28,212 nt of DNA, from NCBI GenBank assembly GCA_947378845.1, contig CANCLQ010000018.1, positions 1-28,212 on the forward strand. The letters run 5' to 3'. Within the stretch, counting starts at the first letter, position 1, and every line of letters starts with the position of its first letter. Source of the stretch: Opitutia bacterium (lineage in GTDB: Bacteria; Verrucomicrobiota; Verrucomicrobiia; Opitutales; UBA953). Under the pieces are notes generated by a model. The model did not search any database. It saw only the letters and a program-made list of their open reading frames with translations, and was not told the DNA's origin. Positions 24,469 to 28,212 of this stretch are shown piece after piece. A program made the translations under genes and the position numbers.

Positions 24469-26871
24469 TTACCCCTTAACAACCCAAACGCCGCAGCCCA
24501 AAGGTTCTAATCTAAGCACACCTTGGTCGATTTTTGGCATCGGTCCTGGGGCAAGTTGACAGCTAGGGAACGGGGAGGCGACCACCGGAGCCCAGGCTGC
24601 CTCGACTGGCACCTTTAGTTCTACCGCTCGGCTACTAGGGTTGCAGGCAACCAAGACCTTAGACGAGCCGAGAACACCATCCGCATTCAGCACCGCCACA
24701 AAGGCTTCTCCACCTTCTTGTTGGGTCACCTTCATCCAGCCCGCCGAGACGGTCTGCTTCGGACGCATCACTGCACCAGCTAAAGAAAGTCGAAAGCGGA
24801 TCAGGTCCGCCACAAAGTCGTGCTCGGCACGAAACCGCTCCAAGCGAACCGGATCTAATAAATTTAAATCCGCCCGACGCCAAGTGTTGGCGACACCGCG
24901 CTTCGTCATCAAGAAATCTTGACCAGCCGAGAGCATCGGAATGCCCGCCGAGCAAAGTAAAATCACGTGCATCATGCGCGTGCGCAAGATGTCGGCCGCC
25001 CGCGGATCCAAGCCATCGCACTTCGCACATTCGGTAATGCGATCCAACCACGCCATGTCATCGTGCGACTGAGCGTAACGTAAACGCGCCGAGGGGCGAA
25101 ACGCACAGGCAGCCATTTGATGCAGTAAATCTGAGGCTCGGGCGTTACCCCGCACGTACGCAGGCAAGAATTCACGGAAGGCATCATCCCAGCTGGTCCA
25201 CGACGTGAAATCTAAATCACGAGCGATGTGACCGCGGAAACTCCACGGCTCAGCGATTAAAATTTTATGGGGCGCATTCCAACGGAACTCTTGTTCAATC
25301 TCATGCAACAAAGGCGTACCCAGCAACTCGGCGAGATCCAAGCGCACGCCATCGACGCCTAAAACACTCGTCCAATGTGCAAGTGAAGCCAAAACCAGTC
25401 GGCGGAACATCGGCGCCTCCGCTCGTACATCATTCCCGCAACCACTCCAATTGGTCAGCCTGCCCTGTGCATCGGTGCGGTAATAATAACTCGCATCAAT
25501 CGCCTCTAAACTATTGGGCCCGCCAAAATGGTTAAGCACCACATCCATAATCACTGCTAAGCCAGCTTCGTGACAGGCCTTCACTAAATCGCGAAAATCT
25601 TCAATGGCAGTTAAACCATTATCATTTTCTGCATAAGCAGTGGCGGGCGCGAAAGCGGTAATCGGCATGTAACCCCAATGGTATTCTTCGGCATCGCCTC
25701 GCTCATAATCGGTACACGGCAAAAGCTCGATGGCGTTCACTCCCATGGAGCGCAAGTAACCACCGTCTTCACGAATCCATTTAGCTAAGCCACGAAAACC
25801 GGGCTTAGCACCCTTACCAGCCAGACCTAATAAATCGCGCACATGCGCCTCAACGATAACCAAGTCCTCTACGGCGGGCGCTTTGAATCCATCATTCAGC
25901 GGCAAAAGCTCATCTGGCGGACAAACAATGGCGACCGGTGGTGCGGGATGAGAGTGCGACATCTTTTTTGCCCACGGGTCAGAAACAAATTTTCCGTCGA
26001 CGTTCAAAAAGTATTGGCAGTTAGAGAGATCAGCTTCAACCGTGCCCACCCAAGCGCCCTGCCCCTCGGGTTCTAATTCTAAATACTGCGGCTGCGAAAT
26101 TCGTGCGCCTAGCGGCACCACATAGCCAACCGAAACCTTTACGGCCCGCGGTGCAAAAACTCGGAAGGTCGTTACCCTCTCAAAAACGGTGGCCCCGAAT
26201 GGTCCAGGCGGCTCTAAGACGTCCAACGGATCCGAAGCCGTGACCTCGCAAAATTCCACCAAGTCCTCGCGCTCGTAGAGCACACGTGTGGGATGACCAA
26301 GTGGATCAGCCCCTACCGCAGTAAAACGAAAGACGTGCTGATTCGTTCGCTCCAAGCTCACGCATAAATTTCGGTTACCAAAATCATCACGTAAAATATT
26401 ATCGGCATCGTGCGGCGGCTCCAACCAGCGTCCATCGGTGCGACAGAACTTAAATGGCACCTGCGTCATCCCTTGCATCACTTCATCGAGTGGAATAATC
26501 GCCTCAAAGCCTTCAGCGCCTAATAAGCAAACCGCATGTAAGGTCCACTTGGCTAAATTTCCAGCTGTGCCCCATTGATTAAACGGACCCATGACGACCA
26601 GGCTCTCATCCGTCGCCTCGGGACAAAGCGGCTTCCATAAAAAGAAATGTACAAAACCATTCTCAATCCAAGAACCCGACCGCGTGGCCCAGGAACGTGC
26701 ATCTGCACGTTCTAAATTGGTTAACTTCGCCGGCTCATTTAACGCTAAGGCGGGCAATGCATCCTGACGCCAGTCGTGCGTTAAGGCCACTAAACCCGTG
26801 GCCTTTGTCTCCCATCGTGCGCTGGCTAACATTCGATACACGGCGTAAGTGATGACCGAAGAGAAATCCAT
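24469..26871 (-). CDS. Glycoside hydrolase family 13 protein, pullulanase/isoamylase (debranching) type
   Basis: 800 aa from the ATG at 26871; ATG 26832 is an alternative. The N-terminal 330 residues form several beta domains: FVHFFLWKP...LVVMGPFNQWG (about 65-95) resembles a carbohydrate-binding fold, and TTFRVFAPRAVKVSVGYV is CBM48-like. The GH13 barrel follows: YHWGYMPITAFAPATAYA, DVVLNHFGG (region I), GVDGVRLDLAELLG with D512, ILIAEPWSF with E541, and QSHDD with D604, so the catalytic triad is complete. W-G-Y-x-P and LDLAELLG favour the pullulanase/GlgX branch over alpha-amylase. No signal peptide is evident, so a cytoplasmic role in glycogen or maltodextrin breakdown is likely. Confidence 0.85.
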   Translation of the reverse strand: MDFSSVITYAVYRMLASARWETKATGLVALTHDWRQDALPALALNEPAKLTNLERADARSWATRSGSWIENGFVHFFLWKPLCPEATDESLVVMGPFNQWGTAGNLAKWTLHAVCLLGAEGFEAIIPLDEVMQGMTQVPFKFCRTDGRWLEPPHDADNILRDDFGNRNLCVSLERTNQHVFRFTAVGADPLGHPTRVLYEREDLVEFCEVTASDPLDVLEPPGPFGATVFERVTTFRVFAPRAVKVSVGYVVPLGARISQPQYLELEPEGQGAWVGTVEADLSNCQYFLNVDGKFVSDPWAKKMSHSHPAPPVAIVCPPDELLPLNDGFKAPAVEDLVIVEAHVRDLLGLAGKGAKPGFRGLAKWIREDGGYLRSMGVNAIELLPCTDYERGDAEEYHWGYMPITAFAPATAYAENDNGLTAIEDFRDLVKACHEAGLAVIMDVVLNHFGGPNSLEAIDASYYYRTDAQGRLTNWSGCGNDVRAEAPMFRRLVLASLAHWTSVLGVDGVRLDLAELLGTPLLHEIEQEFRWNAPHKILIAEPWSFRGHIARDLDFTSWTSWDDAFREFLPAYVRGNARASDLLHQMAACAFRPSARLRYAQSHDDMAWLDRITECAKCDGLDPRAADILRTRMMHVILLCSAGIPMLSAGQDFLMTKRGVANTWRRADLNLLDPVRLERFRAEHDFVADLIRFRLSLAGAVMRPKQTVSAGWMKVTQQEGGEAFVAVLNADGVLGSSKVLVACNPSSRAVELKVPVEAAWAPVVASPFPSCQLAPGPMPKIDQGVLRLEPLGCGVWVVKG

Positions 26872-27805
26872 GGCGAGCAAAAGCGGGCTTCACAAATCAC
26901 CTAAGACCACTCACATTGGGCATGTGGATATCAACGTTCTCGTCAGTGATTGGGAAGGACACCGACTTTTAGATTCCGGCGATGGCCTGAAGCTCGAAGA
27001 AATCGGTGGCGTGCGCATGGTGCGCAGCGAACCCAAGGCTTGGTGGAAACAATCCTTACCACGCAGTGAATGGGCCAAAGCCGTTGCCGTCCACGAAGAA
27101 GGCGGTCGCGAAGGCCACTGGAAACTCAATGCGAACTGCCCGCGCGATTGGGAAACGAAATTGGGGAAAATAAAACTCCAACTGCGTTTCATGGATAATT
27201 CTAAGCAGTTCGGCGTGTTTGCTGAACAATCGCCACACTGGAAATGGTTGTCTGAACAAAAATCAACGAGCGCCACTCGACCGCGCCTACTCAATCTCTT
27301 CGGTTACACCGGAGCAGCTTCTTTAGTCGCCGCCCAAGCGGGCTGGAGCGTCACGCACGTCGATGCCTCCAAACCCGCTGTCGCTTGGGGCCGTCGTAAT
27401 CAAGAGGCTTCAGGCATGGCTCAAGAGCCGATTCGCTGGATTATCGAAGATGCTCCAACCTTCGTGAAACGTGAAATCAAACGCGGAAATCAATACGAAG
27501 CCGTACTTATGGATCCGCCCGCCTTCGGTCGTGGCCCCACGGGCGAATTCTGGAAAGTCGAACGCGACCTCGCCCCCCTGCTCCGCTCCTGTCGCGAACT
27601 CCTTTCACCACAGGCTCAGTTTATGATTCTGACAGTCTACACCATCGATGCCTCGTCCATCCTCTGCCATAACCTATTAGAAGAATGTACAGCAGGATTA
27701 GACGGCAAAATAGACATCGGTGAACTCGCCCTCAAACAAGAAGGTAATGGTCGCTTATTGCCACTTTCTCTCTGGGGTCGCTGGCAAGCCAATCGCAAGG
27801 GGTAA
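26870..27805 (+). CDS. Class I SAM-dependent methyltransferase, RlmI-like (COG1092-type)
   Basis: Probable S-adenosylmethionine-dependent RNA methyltransferase. About 311 aa from ATG 26870 (ATG 26852 and GTG 26849 are in-frame alternatives). An N-terminal domain (VDINVLVSDWEGHRLLDSGDG, about 15-110) precedes the SAM fold: motif I LLNLFGYTGAASLVAAQAGW, the acidic strand THVDASKPAVAWGRRN, and motif IV VLMDPPAFGRGP. These match the RlmI/RlmK-like family of 23S rRNA m5C enzymes, but the N-terminal PUA domain of RlmI is absent and the exact RNA target is not decidable. It is divergent from the GH13 gene with overlapping start codons, and trpE follows 81 nt downstream. Confidence 0.85.
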   Translation: MASKSGLHKSPKTTHIGHVDINVLVSDWEGHRLLDSGDGLKLEEIGGVRMVRSEPKAWWKQSLPRSEWAKAVAVHEEGGREGHWKLNANCPRDWETKLGKIKLQLRFMDNSKQFGVFAEQSPHWKWLSEQKSTSATRPRLLNLFGYTGAASLVAAQAGWSVTHVDASKPAVAWGRRNQEASGMAQEPIRWIIEDAPTFVKREIKRGNQYEAVLMDPPAFGRGPTGEFWKVERDLAPLLRSCRELLSPQAQFMILTVYTIDASSILCHNLLEECTAGLDGKIDIGELALKQEGNGRLLPLSLWGRWQANRKG

Positions 27806-27886
27806 TTCATCGGAAACTGGAACATTTAGCCTAACATAAGGTTAAAAGGTTTCCACTAAGCCCATACTTGCTCTACTATCAAACCT

Positions 27887-28212
27887 GTGAGTCTCGTCCC
27901 CGACCAAGCCACATTTAAAGAGTTAGCCCGCACGGCTGACGTTATCCCCGTGTGCCTGGATTTAATGGCGGACCTCGAAACACCCGTTTCAGTCTACGCA
28001 CGTCTTCGCGCTCAAGGTGCTAGCTTCCTTTTTGAATCCGTCACCGGCGGCGAACATATCGGACGTTACAGTTTTTGCGGCTCTCATCCCGCACTCACCA
28101 TCACCTGCTGGGAGGACCGTACCGAAATCGTCCAACGCGACGGTCGCAAAGAAACCATTTCCACTCCGAAAGACCCACTCGAGCTCGTTAAGAAACAAGT
28201 GGCAGGCCTACG
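27887..28212 (+). CDS. trpE: Anthranilate synthase component I, N-terminal part (window edge)
   Basis: Catalyses, with TrpG, chorismate to anthranilate in tryptophan synthesis. Only about 108 residues are visible. From the GTG at 27887 the translation runs VSLVPDQATFKELART, then LDLMADLETPVSVYARL, and SFLFESVTGGEHIGRYSFCG (about 48-67), which matches the TrpE N-terminal signature including the LxES segment that binds feedback tryptophan. No ATG lies near, so the GTG start is preferred. The gene continues beyond the window, and the chorismate-binding domain is not seen. Confidence 0.88.
   Translation, partial: MSLVPDQATFKELARTADVIPVCLDLMADLETPVSVYARLRAQGASFLFESVTGGEHIGRYSFCGSHPALTITCWEDRTEIVQRDGRKETISTPKDPLELVKKQVAGL

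Noticed and set aside
27806..27886. Tryptophan leader peptide and attenuator before trpE
   Set aside because: No start codon with clustered TGG codons is present (a single TGG only), and the hairpin has no T run.
1..28212. tRNA, rRNA, CRISPR array, insertion sequence, integrase or toxin-antitoxin genes
   Set aside because: No cloverleaf-like gene, repeat-spacer pattern, transposase motif or terminal repeats were recognised on either strand; this is core-genome content.

Overview
The window looks like a chromosomal segment of a diderm (LPS-type outer membrane) aerobic heterotroph. Base composition is intermediate, few genes have a clear Shine-Dalgarno sequence, and several start with GTG. The mix of genes (alternative complex III, LptD, ScpA, glycogen enzymes, proline-rich small proteins) fits the Verrucomicrobiota, perhaps an Opitutia-like lineage. 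That placement is inferred from gene content, not from a marker search. No tRNA, rRNA, CRISPR array, insertion sequence or integrase was found.

Layout. Positions 1-1504 (minus): the end of a NitT/TauT-type ABC importer operon, a binding protein followed by an ATPase cut by the window edge. 1600-5448 (minus): glgB, a small TPR protein and an Nramp metal transporter, closely spaced. 5526-9476 (plus): lptD and scpA 2 nt apart, two small uncharacterised proteins, and trxA. A near-ideal bidirectional terminator (9490-9536) separates this block from the next. 9548-20841 (minus): one uninterrupted respiratory operon of ten genes: a 64-aa Tat-like peptide, actA-actB-actC-actD-actE-actF (alternative complex III, a quinol:cytochrome c reductase), a 121-aa membrane protein, and a three-gene cbb3-like module (CcoN-like, CcoO-like and a monoheme CcoP-like cytochrome). 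21130-24378 (minus): tpiA, pgk and gap, with terminators after tpiA and gap. 24469-26871 (minus): a GH13 pullulanase/isoamylase-type enzyme. 26870-28212 (plus): an RlmI-like methyltransferase and the first 108 codons of trpE.

How the genes fit together. GlgB and the GH13 enzyme make and open alpha-1,6 branches of glycogen or starch-like glucans. Tpi, Pgk and Gap run lower glycolysis. The electrons reach quinol, which alternative complex III oxidises, passing electrons through Fe-S clusters (ActB) and haems (ActA, ActE) to periplasmic cytochromes. The CcoO-like and CcoP-like cytochromes are natural next carriers.

The main discovery candidate is the CcoN-like protein at 10795-12168. It has the twelve-helix layout and flanking motifs of a cbb3 oxidase catalytic subunit. 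However, five of the six histidine metal ligands and the cross-linked tyrosine are replaced: Q69, Q210, A254, A260, T261 and Q350 stand where cbb3 has H60, H207, Y251, H257, H258 and H347. Only H352 remains. It therefore should not bind the haem b3-CuB centre, and probably serves as a structural or electron-relay partner of alternative complex III. Secondary points are the two small proteins embedded in that operon, the start codons of the GH13 and methyltransferase genes sharing one CATG, and a cysteine-free LptD.
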